From Basidiobolus meristosporus CBS 931.73 (lineage: Eukaryota > Basidiobolomycota > Basidiobolomycetes > Basidiobolales > Basidiobolaceae): a stretch of 64,000 bases of DNA. Both the position numbers and the translations under genes were made by a program. The notes below the pieces were generated by a model. The model was not told the origin of the DNA. It did not search any database and saw only the letters and a program-made list of their open reading frames with translations. Positions 21,362 through 32,629 of the stretch are shown one piece after another; the stretch's first letter is position 1; each line of letters opens with the position of its first letter. The stretch covers positions 1 through 64,000 of the forward strand of contig MCFE01000175.1 of assembly GCA_002104905.1 (NCBI GenBank). The letters are read 5' to 3'.

Positions 21362-22541
21362 TTACCGAGAGTATCTGAGAAACAGCATGCCAAGTATAGA
21401 GCCGGTGGCCAATCCAGTCAAAAAGAAACCGAAGTATCTAGACCAAATTGCACGACCATTAAATTGCTCTCTTTCTTCTAGAAAGCTCTGCTTTAAATCT
21501 TGAATTTCCAGTTTCCATTTATCTATGGTCACCACCAACTCTTCCCATTTCTCCATTCCGTTATGTTTACTCTCCTTGCTCACCAACCCCTTGAGTTCTT
21601 CCACTTTGCATGCTATAATCTTCTCCAGCACGAACTTTTGGGATTCTAGAGTATCTTCGGTTTGCTCCCGCAAGATCTGCTCATAGTCCGACATTTGTTG
21701 CTGCATGGTGGTCTTCATGCTCATTTGATGCTCCTCAAAATTCTGCTGTAATTTCTCGTGTAGATCATCATGCTCCTTATGCGTGAGCTTATGTAGTATA
21801 TTTTCAAGGGATACTTTTTGCTCCGTCAAGCGCTCGCTAATCAGTTGATTGAACTCAGCTCTCTGTAATTCCAATTTCTCCTGAATAGTTTTCTCGATAA
21901 TTTCCGAGAAGCACTCGGAGAGGTTTGGTTGTGAAGCGAGAGGCTGAGTGGACGCCATGTGCAGAGGACTCGACATTCTGGTTGAAGCGTTGATTCCATT
22001 AGATATCTCCAGAGGTTCGTCACTCATTTGGCTGATTTCCTGATCGTACTCCGAAAAGATAGAGCGTGTTTCATCTTCGCTACACAGAGAAGCGCTTCCG
22101 TAAGGTGAGTGGGCACCAGCCCTGCTCTGCGAACGAGTGGCTTTTGCCATGGCTAAAAGAGAAGCAACCGATGAGTACAGGATAGAAAAAGACTAGCACA
22201 TTCAATGACATACCTCTTTTCTTCTTCTCTAGCTCTAGTGCATCCATAATCATACGACACCACTTGATGTTGGCACCGGCCTTACGCAGGTCCTCTGGCT
22301 TAGCGCGAAGAAGTAATTTCCCATCGATTCTTTTTGCCAACACAAACTCAGATAGTACTTTGAGTATCTCTGGAGGGATGTCGTTTATTCCCAGAATAAA
22401 CGCTCCTACATCGTTAGGTGTCCATTTGGTGATATACTTCTGCTGAAATGGTCCGTTTGAAACGGGTGTGGGTGAGACTGGGGATGAGAGTATGCTTTGG
22501 TTTGAGGTTGGAAATCTAGAAGAGTTAGGTCTAGTGCTCAT
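21362..22541 (-). CDS. SAM-domain, coiled-coil, tail-anchored protein (2 exons)
   Basis: Exon 1 is 22541-22214 and exon 2 is 22152-21362. The 61-bp intron has donor GTATGT and acceptor TTTTAG, phase 1. The spliced protein has 372 aa. Residues about 35-108 form a SAM (sterile alpha motif) domain (WTPNDVGAFILG, LRKAGANIKWCRMIMDAL). A Ser-rich linker and a long Glu/Gln/Lys coiled coil (about 175-335) follow, and the protein ends with one hydrophobic segment (YFGFFLTGLATGSILGMLFL, about 350-369) and the tail RYSR. This layout suggests a C-tail-anchored membrane protein facing the cytosol, with SAM and coiled coil for oligomerisation. I do not recognise an experimentally characterised homologue. 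Exon 2 also has an ATG at 22150, so a short form lacking SAM is possible if an internal promoter exists. Confidence 0.82.
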
Positions 22542-23340
22542 GATTAGGGGGAGGTTTAAGAGTTATGTTAAGTCCCGAGGGCGAATTAGAGATGTTAATG
22601 GTGTGAACGAAGGAAGAAAACTAGATTAGCACTCCAGGCTATGGTGTGTATTTAAGTAGCAGGAATGGGAATATGTACTGATCGTAGAATGAGGAGATTA
22701 TATTCGTCGTGATTGCATTACTCACACATATTCCATGAATGGGAACACCTCAATGGTTTATGAGAAATCTAGGCAGTGGCAAATTGAGCATCCTAATGAA
22801 TTCACTGGTTATTTTAAATGGCTAAGATCCTGAGTTAGCGAAACATGCTAACTGGTAGGAGACCCGTCACGCTATTGGTGCGCCGAGCTCAGGTTGATTA
22901 TGACCTTCTTTATTAGGATATGCAATTTAAATCCTTCTCTAAGATGCATATGTCACAGATCATTCTAATTTACATGATGAGTGATATTCATGGCAAATGT
23001 TAAATTCGCATCACTTTGGTATCAACCTCCCAGGTAATACAAGAACGCTTGTAGTACCTGAGAGATGTGAGAAGCATGTTTGCCAGAGACTATATGGAAT
23101 GGGATTACTCAACTGAAATAGCTCTGAGGAACATAGAGACCGACTATGGACAGATATCCAGAGAACGTTGATCGGGATTCAGGTTGTAATCCAATAAAAT
23201 GCCTATTTTATTGAGAACGGATGATTCTACTGTTATGTATGCATGAACAATACATTGCCGAATGTATTCTAGTTGTGTGTACTGGAATAGAGGAGTCATG
23301 ATAGCGAAACGTGCTAACCTTTCGGCTATCAAAGAGTTGT
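22542..23340. other. Intergenic region, left border of inverted duplication
   Basis: About 0.8 kb with the divergent upstream regions of the SAM-domain gene and the left FAS1 gene. Short ORFs on the minus strand (about 23144-23390) are not conserved in the right arm, which begins exactly after this stretch. No gene is supported. Confidence 0.45.
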
Positions 23341-23506
23341 GCTGAAACAAACGCGAATGACCTGAATCGTCGTCTTATTACGTTTGCCAAAGCTGTGGCT
23401 TAGTTCGCCTCGATCTGTGGGTTCATTGGTATGCATCCACTTGGTGTTGTGCTTTGGTGGTGGCTTAGCGTTCATTGGAATGCCATCCCAAGAGGTCATG
23501 GCGAGA

Positions 23507-23513
23507 TATAAAG
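23507..23513 (+). promoter_or_regulatory. TATA box of left FAS1 gene
   Basis: TATAAAG in GCGAGATATAAAGCTCGC lies about 150 bp before the ATG at 23662 and is kept in the right arm. An (ACAAGC)n-type leader at about 23588-23630 lies between. Confidence 0.6.
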
Positions 23514-23661
23514 CTCGCTCCTTCAGACCTCCGCATCCACATCCTCGCCTTGGGAAGCACGCTGACCAACACTCGAGCACAGACCAAAACACAAGCACAA
23601 GCACAAACACAAGCACAAGCACAAGCACCAACTCAGCCTCAAACAGACAGCCAGAAAAGCC

Positions 23662-24927
23662 ATGCGTATCCAACTCCTTCTAGCCCTTGTCTCCGCTCTG
23701 GCGGTAGCTGGTACACCTTATGGCCGTAGGGGAAGATATGATCGCGGATACAACGGTGGTGGACGCCAGGGCGGCTCGGTCATCGACATCCTCGCCAGTG
23801 ACCATCGCTTCACCAAGCTCATGGACAGTCTTTCGTATCAGAGTGGACTGGCGAATGACCTGGATGACGACCGAGAGGAGATCACGGTCTTCGCACCCAC
23901 CAACCAGGCGTTTGAGAAGCTTCGCAATCGGTTCCAGGGCAGGCTCTCGCCAGAAGAGATCAACGGGGTGCTCAAGTATCACATGGTCCCGGAGTTCCTG
24001 GACAGGGAGACCCTCGTGGAGAAGAAGCTCATCAGCACGAAGCTTCGTGAGCCGGGCCTCAATGGGGAGGAGCAGCAGATCCGAGTTGTTCGCCGTGCAG
24101 GCCATCTCTTCCTGAACAACCTGGTCCCCATCCAGGAGTCAGCGATGGTGGCGATGAACGGGCTTGTGCACGCGATCGATGAGGTGATCCTTCCGCCAGA
24201 GAACATGTACGAGATGATCATGAAGATGCCCTCGAAGTTCTCCACACTGGGCGCTGCCCTTCAGAGGACCGGACTCCACCGGGAGTTGGAGCGTCGTGCC
24301 GCGATCACCGGGTGGGCCCCAACCAACCAGGCCTTCCGACAACTCGGCTGCCAGGCACTGAGCTACCTGTTCAGCCAGGAGGGGACTCGGGACCTCCGCA
24401 AGATCCTCGAGTACCACTTCACCCCCGAGCTACTCTACACCTCCGAGTTCGAGGTAGCCGATGTTGGCCGGGGTGCTGGCCAGGGATTCAGGCATGGTGG
24501 CTCGAGTGAGTATGACCTGGAGAGACCTCGTCACCGGTCCAGCCCTGAGTACGAGAGTGGGGACAGGTATGGCCGTGGCCATGGTGGATATTCTCGTGGG
24601 TCCGAGCGTGGCTATGATCGCCACTACGACCGCCATGAGCGTGGTCGTGGATTGAATGGTGGTCGTCGTCGGGGACAGTTGCCCGGTAGTCGAGGTGAGG
24701 TGATGTATCTAGACACTTTCCTCGGTGGGGAGAGACTGCTCGTCGAGACCAAGCCCAGCACTCGTGCGGGGGACAACATTCGCATTAACGATGAGGCTCA
24801 TGTCCTCTTCTCCGACATCCCGGCTGAGAATGGAGTCTTCCATGCGATTGACCATGTCTTACTTCCCGAGAATCTCAACATCCCCGATTATGATTGGTTC
24901 GACAATGAGGACCAATGTGATTTCTAA
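23662..24927 (+). CDS. Secreted FAS1 (fasciclin) domain protein, left copy
   Basis: Intronless, 421 aa. A signal peptide (about 1-17, LVSALAVA-GTP) is followed by a short Arg/Gly/Tyr stretch, then two FAS1 domains. FAS1-1 (about 35-175) shows the H1-like TVFAPTNQAF and the H2-like NGLVHAIDEVILPP. FAS1-2 (about 185-410) starts with GWAPTNQAFRQLG, ends with NGVFHAIDHVLLP, and is interrupted by an insertion of about 75 residues of RG/GY/RH repeats (about 268-345). FAS1 proteins are extracellular adhesion or cell-wall proteins; no GPI signal is visible (the end is acidic, DNEDQCDF). The codons are GC3-rich, unlike the neighbours, suggesting high expression. The right copy differs by one residue seen (Leu6 here, Val6 there). 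Confidence 0.92.
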   Translation: MRIQLLLALVSALAVAGTPYGRRGRYDRGYNGGGRQGGSVIDILASDHRFTKLMDSLSYQSGLANDLDDDREEITVFAPTNQAFEKLRNRFQGRLSPEEINGVLKYHMVPEFLDRETLVEKKLISTKLREPGLNGEEQQIRVVRRAGHLFLNNLVPIQESAMVAMNGLVHAIDEVILPPENMYEMIMKMPSKFSTLGAALQRTGLHRELERRAAITGWAPTNQAFRQLGCQALSYLFSQEGTRDLRKILEYHFTPELLYTSEFEVADVGRGAGQGFRHGGSSEYDLERPRHRSSPEYESGDRYGRGHGGYSRGSERGYDRHYDRHERGRGLNGGRRRGQLPGSRGEVMYLDTFLGGERLLVETKPSTRAGDNIRINDEAHVLFSDIPAENGVFHAIDHVLLPENLNIPDYDWFDNEDQCDF

Positions 24928-26033
24928 CTTTGCCCTCCATTTTCTGCTTCCATTCTCTCCCCTCCCCTCCCCTCCCCTCCCCTCCACTCCCCTTCCTCCA
25001 CTCACCCCCTTCCACAACCAGGATCAGCTCGGATGAATGGAAAGCAGCGATTGGGCTTGTTTGTTCTTGTAAATCAGTGCATCCTCGTTTGTCCGATGGC
25101 GCACATGCTACCTTTGTTTCGGGGGTGGGGGATTGTCCATCACCCTAGTCGTATAGTTTATCTTGCAAATACCACAAAACAACACAACACAACACATCGC
25201 ACCGCCCCACTCCACTCCACTCCACCCCACCCCACCCCAACCCAAAACTTACCATATCTTATCTAACCCACCAAAGTACCAATCGCGAATGACAGCCTTG
25301 GGATGAAGCTGACCCCCAAGGAGTCACTATTTCTATCGTTTCTGGATGTGTGTTTAAGCAGCGAGCAACTACAGTTGTGAATAAAAACCCATTGCTGGAT
25401 CAGGTGTGAGAATGGCGGGTTTGTGACTAGGCATTTACTGTGGCTTAGCATGGTTGTATGTATGTGAGTTCTGATGGGAAGGCTGGGAGCCCTTCTTCTG
25501 CCAAAAAAAGCAATTTGAAGTAGGTTGTCTGTTTTTGCCAGAGTGCAGGACAAGTGTGGTAGATGTGGCATTAAAATACTTGGATCATGTTGTACGAGGA
25601 TACTTGTTTGGCAGTAATGTGTTGTGACGAAAGCCCCATTCTGGCATCATTCTATTATTCCGAGATTATTGAGGCAGGAGCATTCAAGAGAATTATCATT
25701 GTCTATATTGAATATTCATCAACACTACCGATATCCTCGTTTAGATTATATTGATTCGAGGGCGCAGGAATGAAAACCTGCTCATAGGTATGATTCAACA
25801 TTCAACACAGAAGCAAATGGATTTCAGTCTACAGGTAGCTTGGTGCACACAGGGTATGAGACTCAACCCATTATTGACTAATGATCAGCATTAGCACAGC
25901 ACTCCTGTAGCTCAGATCTTGATGAATCCAATCGTTACTGCGTCAACCATCTTGGCAACGAATTATAATTCAACACCATACCTGCCAACACCAAAATCCA
26001 TCTCTCTCCATCTTCTGAATATCCACCTTGAAA
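24928..26033. other. 3' flank of FAS1 gene and DJ-1 upstream region
   Basis: Contains CCCCT/CCTCC-type polypyrimidine repeats (about 24958-25010) and ACAAC plus CCACT/CCACC simple repeats (about 25178-25245), both shared with the right arm. The duplicated arm ends at 25481. The remaining 550 bp are unique and hold the DJ-1 gene promoter. No gene is supported. Confidence 0.5.
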
Positions 26034-26741
26034 ATGGATTTGAACAAAGAGCCGCTACAATTCGGGGCCATTCTCTTTCCTCAGTATGACCTCCTTGATG
26101 TTACTGGAACTACCCGCATGTTGGAAGGATTCAAGGAACACTTCAAAATCCTTTACCTAAGCGAAGATGGAGAGCCTTGTATATCGAGTGGTCAAACATC
26201 ACTTGTTTGTACACATAGCTGGAAGAATCCACCTAGGCTTGATATTCTTTTCGTCCCAGGCGGAGGAGCCGGTGCTGAAGTGGTCATGCAAAAGCAAGAG
26301 TTTCTCGATAGCATAAAGAAACTAGCCTCTCAAGCCAAATACATCGTCTCTGTATGTACAGGCTCAGCCATTTTAGCAAACGCAGGGCTTTTGGATGGGA
26401 AGCGTGCTACTTCCAACAAGATGGCGTTTCCTTGGGTAGTACAGTTTGGGCCCAAGGTTAATTGGGTAAGAGAGGCTAGATGGACTGAAGATGGCAATGT
26501 GTTTACCTCCTCGGGGGTGAGCGCTGGAATGGATCTGGCTATCCGCCTGGTACAGCTGGTAGTTGGAGAGCCATCGGTTCCGTTCCTGCTCGATGTGGCT
26601 GAATACAGATGGAACTCGGATCCCTCTCTTGATCCATTCACGAATGTGATCCCAGACATCGATGTGTCAAAGGTCAAGCAAGATGGGGGATATGTCTCTT
26701 ATCACGAATACTATGCTCTAGTGAAGGCTCTGCGAAAGTGA
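26034..26741 (+). CDS. DJ-1/PfpI family protein, isocyanide-hydratase-like
   Basis: ATG at 26034 (AAAATGG; the upstream in-frame TTG is not a start), intronless, 235 aa. The single DJ-1/PfpI domain fills the protein. Key sites are Asp22 in the LFPQYDLLDVTG strand-loop and the nucleophile elbow VSVCTGSAILA with Cys108-Thr109, the same Asp/Cys/Thr arrangement as bacterial isonitrile hydratase. The ATSNKMAFPWV segment and the GVSAGMDLAIRLV helix complete the family pattern. The expected activity is hydrolase or hydratase chemistry on a small molecule, or redox sensing; the substrate is unknown. It lies in the unique spacer between the inverted FAS1 copies. Confidence 0.9.
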   Translation: MDLNKEPLQFGAILFPQYDLLDVTGTTRMLEGFKEHFKILYLSEDGEPCISSGQTSLVCTHSWKNPPRLDILFVPGGGAGAEVVMQKQEFLDSIKKLASQAKYIVSVCTGSAILANAGLLDGKRATSNKMAFPWVVQFGPKVNWVREARWTEDGNVFTSSGVSAGMDLAIRLVQLVVGEPSVPFLLDVAEYRWNSDPSLDPFTNVIPDIDVSKVKQDGGYVSYHEYYALVKALRK

Positions 26742-27637
26742 AATGGCCAGACTTGGTGACGTCACCCATACCCCCTCCCTATGAATTGAAGTAAACTGAA
26801 GTTCCAAGTACTGAACAGCATACAAATCTCACACTGATCTGGCGTTGTATGCCGGTCGGGACGAACCACGTCCTTTTACCTTTAGTCAATGATCGATAGA
26901 GCCCCGACTAGAATGCTCTGTTGGGTGTTCCTGCGATGGAAGGACCACGGGAATGCGTCATATGTGGAGAAGTCCGGCCCAGAGCCTGGACTTATATTGA
27001 TGCCGGTCTTGATTAGGTAATGGTTAGATTAATGTGAGCATATTTGAGCATCGATTCTGTCACCGGTAGTCAGGTGAACGCACACACCGCTGACAGGATC
27101 GTAGCCAATGGCGAGAGAGAAGCTGCTCGAGGCCATGTACTCAAAACCTAGGCTTGAGTCGATGAATCATGAGCAGAGGACATCCCACTGACTTAAAGCT
27201 GCTATAGCCAACCAGATCCATTCGGACCAATCTGGGGGAATGGCAGCAGCCACTATGAAACATCTATCTAATTTGCGGTTGATACTGTGATTCCCTTAGC
27301 AGGGTTGCAGCAGTAGAAAATGTGCAGATTTGGGATTTTGTCAAACCTTGTTTTCATCCATCAATTTGATTAGCCATCAGAAGGGGAAGAACCTTGTTAA
27401 GCTTACACTCAACCAATCCCCGTACTCACTAATCGGTCTGAGGAACCCAAAATCCGGCATTTTCCAGTCGCACCAGCAATGGATTTGATTGTGAGGGGTC
27501 TCACATGGAGTTGAGGAGGCCAATTTAAAAATACAGTTTGGCTGACCACAGAAACTTGATATCCCCTTTGGAAACTTGTTGAGCTCTTTCCCTCATAATC
27601 TCCAGGATCCCCACATTTCGTCTTTAATCAACACGCA
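26742..27637. other. Intergenic region
   Basis: About 0.9 kb of unique DNA with no ORF worth reporting. The last 100 bp before 27638 are pyrimidine-rich (CTCTTTCCCTCATAATCTCC), as in fungal promoters. Confidence 0.4.
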
Positions 27638-28143
27638 ATGCTAGTGAATAAGGACACCTCCGGGAACAGCACTACCTTGAAGCTCCACTCCCTGCTATCG
27701 GAATTCCGACTCCTGACAAACAAGAAATCTAAAGCTCCAGCTGTCAAGTCTACTCCACTCACCATAGAAAACCTCAAGACCCATAATACCCTGGTGAGTC
27801 CAGTTTCGGTCCTCTTTGAGTTTCATGCATTTACTTATTTTGCCCAAAGCTTCCACCTTCCAAAGAGTTCAGGCACGCTCGTATCTCCAAATACGTTCAG
27901 AACCAAGCTCAAGAACTTCAGAAACACAACGACGACGCAGCCTTTTTTGCCCCGCCCTCGCTGAGCCCACTGGAAGACAAACCGTGCTTCGACTCTATTT
28001 TCTGTGATATGGACGACTCCGTATCGGTCATTCACCTTCCTCGCGCCAAATCCAAAGTCTTTGGCACCAGAGTCAATGCGTTGATGCACAAATTTTTCCC
28101 GTCGTTTTACTCCACGTATCCATCAGGCCAGGTCTATTGGTGA
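27638..28143 (+). CDS. Small orphan protein, 149 aa (2 exons)
   Basis: Exon 1 is 27638-27793 and ends in CTG followed by donor GTGAGT. The best acceptor is TTTGCCCAAAG at 27849, so exon 2 is 27850-28143 (56-bp intron, phase 0). An alternative acceptor, CAAAGAG at 27867, also keeps the frame and removes six residues. The N-half is Lys/Ser/Thr-rich. The C-half contains FRHARISKYVQNQAQELQ, an acidic block with FDSIFCDMDDSVSVIH, then HLPRAKSKVF and a Tyr/Phe-rich end. No domain is recognised. Support comes from the 98-codon open exon 2 with protein-like composition, consensus splice sites and a matching intron length. It lies between the DJ-1 and FHIP genes on the same strand. Confidence 0.6.
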
Positions 28144-29253
28144 ATGATGACTCCACCAAAAACGAACCGGTCCCCATTTAATATCCTACTAATTTGTATA
28201 ATGTGTTAATCCTGTAAGTTTGTAGCATTTTAGTATAGTATGTGTTTAGGAGCATTAGAATCTCCACCTATAGACTTAACCTTGTTTAATGTTGATTATG
28301 CGAGAACCCATTCCCCGTAATTCCTTGGATCCATGTGTACAGGTATGATCCATACCGCTTCAGTGGTCGCCTCAGGCCAACTGTCTCTTATTACTCTGTA
28401 CCGTACGACATTGTAACCTCAATAAATATTGTAGTGGGTCTTGTATGTGCTGTTGCATCTCCAGGAATCATCGGGCCGGCTCCAGATGAACAGCTGGTAT
28501 GGCGGTGGTGCATGCATTATCGGTTGAAAACAACTGGGGCCAGGTTTGTGGTGACTGGCGATGGTAACTGCCATAGGTGTTCATGTTGAGGTACACAAGC
28601 CAACGCTTTCAAACCAATGTACGCAGTGGATTAGCTGATGGTGTCAGGGAGGCGATCTTCAGGTAAGCATAAGTAATTCATTCGATCAACTTCGTGGATC
28701 GCCCAAGGGTGAATCATGTTGTGATTGATTCTGCTTGGAGATATCCAGGACTGATGATAGCCCTTTTGGACCTGCGATGCCGGTGGTTGGTGCCTGGTGG
28801 CTAGCCTGAGGCTAACAAGGGCTGATCGAAGCATTGCTATTACAGTCTTGGTAGGAGGGATCCATGGAGCATGCTCTTCCTGAATTTTGGGAGATGGTAC
28901 GATATCAGCCAGGCATGGAGTGTATTAAGCTTCATGGTGTACTGGTGTGCCATGGGCGTTCCAATGGAATTCCTAATCGACTTGGAGGCGTAGCACAGGG
29001 TAGATTGGATTCCAAGTAGGGGAATTCAGTAGTGATACCAATATGTATCAAGAGTCACACCTAAGCTACATACCCAGTCTTCACTCTCCAATGGAATCTA
29101 TATACATGCTTTGGCGACGGCGTTCACCTTCTAACCTCCGCTCTTTCGGTACTGCTGTGTCTAACCTTCTTTCTTCCCGGGAATACTCCACCCTTCACCT
29201 TCTTATTGCAATCACCCCGTTGTTCCGACACTCCAAAACATTAGATTGCAAGT
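28144..29253. other. Intergenic region
   Basis: About 1.1 kb without a supported gene. An 84-codon plus ORF near 28335 has no motif. The 29130-29220 stretch is CT-rich (CTTTCTTCCCGGG, CACCTTCTTATTGC) and probably holds the FHIP promoter. Confidence 0.4.
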
Positions 29254-31768
29254 ATGGACTATTTTTCCCGCTTCAAGTCTAGAGTGGCGAACCCTGGTTA
29301 TAAAATAAGCAATGCAATACGGCTGTCCAAATTCCAAGAATGCTGCTGGATAATACAGGTTAGCCACCAACGTTACTTGCTGGTTTTGTTTATACGCCTA
29401 AAGTATACTTTAGAGAATATTGGAATACCCAATGTTAAGCTCAACTACCAGGGTTGGTCAGATCTTTAAGACAATGGTTGACTTGCTGGTTCAAGAGGAG
29501 ATTCGCACCGAAGAGGGTGCTACTGGAGCCTGCATGGAGTACTTGTTAAAAAATCATGTGCTGGGTAAACTGGCCCATCATGCTCCAGATGGAATCCGAC
29601 AGGAGGTGATTCGGTTCATCTCCAGTATGATCAACCTACTCGACGATAGGTTTTTGGTGCATAAGGCTGCTCATGTGCCGACTTTAAAATTACTGGAGGA
29701 TTGCATGGGGAATGAAGAGTGGAGAGAATGCTTCGCTGAAGATTTGGTAGATTTAATGTATAATATCTGCTCCAAGATTCATGGTTATCCAGAACTGCTG
29801 CATATATTCTTTTACGATAAGCAATGGCTTACTGCACCCCAGAAATCCAATGCTAGAGGTGTACAAGGGCAAAACAAACTGTTCAACGCCGAATCTCTGA
29901 AAAACCTTGTGTCCAACCAAGAGATTTCGAACGAGGGTGAAAAACGGGAGTACGAGTTTGCATTTTTCAAGCATCTGCTACTTTTTATCCACAAAGACGG
30001 AAAATTAGGAGATGTCGCCAGAACTGCCTTGCTCTTCTTGATGGATGTCGCGGATTCCGGTCTGCGCGACTTCATACTTACCGGGGATTTCTGCACGATT
30101 ATCGCAGCTGGTCTGGGTGCCTTCTATTCGCAGCTCCCTAGGAAACTCGTTGTTGAGGCGAGTATGGAGTCTGTATCTTTCGGGTATCATGGCTACCCCA
30201 CAGAGAAGACCCAACGAGGCGAGACTGCTACTTCGCCCGAGTTTCAAGCCTTGCTCGAGTCTTTTCTGAAGTATCTTGATTTTACACAAGAGGTTTTGGT
30301 GCGATGCTCTAGAGGGAGCATCTGCACTTTGCTATTGGACAGCACTAAATCATTGTTCGTGGAAAACATCCTCTACCCTTCCCTGTTAGAATGCTCAGAT
30401 ACGGATGGCACTGCCATCGCTGTCATCACCTACATAGACCTGTTGATCCGACATATCAAAAACAGCGAACTCAACAATATGATTGTGGCATACTTGGTCA
30501 ATTCAGACCTAACCAACATGCCGTCCCATAGCACTTCCGGCCTCAGAGGGATCTCAAACGGGGATACTGATGTGGATGCGCCTACAAAGCAACTAGAAGC
30601 CCCGCCACTGCTTCCTTACAACATGAAGGATTTGATCTTCTCTAATCTTCGCTCCACCTCCCAGCCCGTGGTGATAGCTGCGCTGAAGCTGCTTAAGACC
30701 ATGCTTACCCACCATTGCTTGTATACGGTGAGTTTTCTCGATGTAGAGTATACATCGACTCGAGAGAAGCCCACAGACGAGAGGAGATACACTCCGGCAA
30801 TCGACCACTTACGTGTGTTGAGCAAATACCTTTCGTTGATTTCCTTGATTGATCCTACCCATGAAAAGGGACTCTCCGCCAAAAGCTATGGTGAATACTT
30901 GGCTGATGCTGAAGTCTCCATGGAGTACCATGAGCACCATCATATGGACGACATGGCGCACATGAAGCTTGGAGTTCTCACAAAGAAGAGCAATCCAAGA
31001 CGCCATACTAGAGCAATGAGCATCAAGTACTCCAACTTGGATGCGACCAAGAACACCTTTACCGAAGAGCAACCGAAGAAAATCCCCTCTGGGTTGCTTC
31101 AGAACCTCAACAGATGCACGTTGTTTAAGCACAAGATCCGACCTACGGACCCTATCATGCACGTACTGATCGGATTGCTGTCCGGCTATTTTGAGCAATC
31201 GTGCGAATTGAACCTTGCGGTGACAGGGGTGCTAACTGCGGTGATTTCCTGTCCATGCCGCGATTTGGAGAGTTGGGTGTCCTCCAAGAATGAGACGTTG
31301 ATCCCACCTAACCATCCCCACGGTCGGCACTCACCAGTCTCTTCCGATTCCAACAATCAGGAGGAATACGGGATTTCCCCACCAAGCCTCATTTACGACG
31401 ACGAAAGCAGTGAAGATGAAATGGACCCATCTGCACAGGATGAGACATGCTTCAAGTCCCGACTATTTGAAGATCCGATTTTTTTTGCTGTGCTAGAAGA
31501 ACTTTCCAACCAGGTGGTTAGATATAGAAGGGAAATGCTTGGGTTCGACCAACGCTTCCGTGCACGCCGTGAAGAATTACTCAGCTTTGGGATCCAGCCG
31601 GCACGAAGAGCTTTTCATGTTTCAGAGGAGGGACGTTTCAATTCTAAAAGGAGGTCGCTCGAGGAGATGGTGGATAATGCAATTATTTTGGGTGAAGTGA
31701 TCAAAGAGGTTGTAAGTATTGTTCAAGTAAGACGAAGCCTAGGTGTAAATGAAGTATGGTATGTGTAG
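29254..31768 (+). CDS. FHIP / RAI16-like protein, FTS-Hook-FHIP complex subunit (2 exons)
   Basis: Exon 1 is 29254-29358 (35 codons, starting MDYFSRFKSRV); intron 29359-29413 (55 bp, donor GTTAGC, acceptor CTTTAG); exon 2 is 29414-31768; 819 aa. The N-terminal third carries the RAI16-like/FHIP signature: MVDLLVQEE..EEGATGACMEYLLKN, the HVPTLKLLEDC block and a FYDKQWL stretch. The body is predicted alpha-helical, the middle has a His/Asp-rich insertion (EYHEHHHMDDMAHM), and an acidic segment precedes the C-terminal helices. In Aspergillus and animals FHIP joins Hook and FTS to link early endosomes to dynein. The upstream TTG that would extend exon 2 without splicing is not a usable start, so the two-exon model is preferred. 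Confidence 0.88.
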
Positions 31769-32080
31769 CACTTTAGAATATCAACCGCAATCACCTGTAC
31801 TGGGGGATTGCTCGCATGTATATGATGTAAGAGTGAACAATGTGTACAAGCCTTGGATTATCAAATATGAATCGACATCAATATTGTAACATGTTTTCTC
31901 CACACATCTTTCTTCGTAGATCGACATTGGTTATGTTGGTTCCCGAATTAATGATATTTCCATTACGAAGTGGAGCTTCCCACTTATTGCACCGCTACAA
32001 TAATGCCCAACCAATGCCGATACGCTTTGTAGTTCCATTAGAGTCCTTCACACTGTCGCTTTCTCTCTACGTTTTCCGAA
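31769..32080. other. Short spacer between FHIP gene and right duplicated arm
   Basis: About 310 bp of AT-rich unique sequence after the FHIP stop codon. It holds the FHIP 3' UTR. The right arm of the inverted duplication begins abruptly at 32081. Confidence 0.45.
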
Positions 32081-32629
32081 CTTCCCATCAGAACTCACAT
32101 ACATACAACCATGCTAAGCCACAGTAAATGCCTAGTCACAAACCCGCTATTCTCACACCTGATCCAGCAATGGGTTTTTATTCACAACTGTAGTTACACG
32201 CTGCTTAAACACACATCCAGAAACGATAGAAATAGTGACTCCTTGGGGGTCAGCTTCATCCCAAGGCTGTCATTCGCGATTGGTACTTTGGTGGGTTAGA
32301 TAAGATATGGTAAGTTTTGGGTTGGGGTGGGGTGGAGTGGAGTGGAGTGGAGTGGGGCGGTGCGATGTGTTGTGTTGTTTTGTGGTATTTGCAAGATAAA
32401 CTATACGACTAGGGTGATGGACAATCCCCCACCCCCGAAACAAAGGTAGCATGTGCGCCATCGGACAAACGAGGATGCACTGATTTACAAGAACAAACAA
32501 GCCCAATCGCTGCTTTCCATTCATCCGAGCTGATCCTGGTTGTGGAAGGGGGTGAGTGGAGGAAGGGGAGTGGAGTGGAGGGGAGGGGAGGGGAGGGGAG
32601 AGAATGGAAGCAGAAAATGGAGGGCAAAG

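Larger units (their letters stand above)
23341..25481 (+). repeat. Left arm of 2.1-kb inverted duplication
   Basis: The sequence from GCTGAAACAAACGCG (23341) to TGATGGGAAG (25481) is repeated, nearly identically, in reverse complement at 32081-34204. The arm includes the promoter, the whole FAS1 gene and about 550 bp of 3' flank with its simple repeats. Outside these coordinates similarity stops abruptly. Visible differences are few: scattered substitutions and one 12-bp length change in the ACAAGC repeat before the start codon. Confidence 0.95.

Noticed and set aside
23680-24105. 141-codon ORF antisense to the FAS1 gene, repeated at 33452-33877
   Set aside because: It is a shadow frame of a GC3-rich gene. 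It recurs only because the gene is duplicated, and has no motif.
29420-29460. Unspliced start of the FHIP gene at 29420
   Set aside because: The codon there is TTG. A consensus 55-bp intron joins an ATG exon at 29254 in phase, which also supplies a plausible N-terminus.
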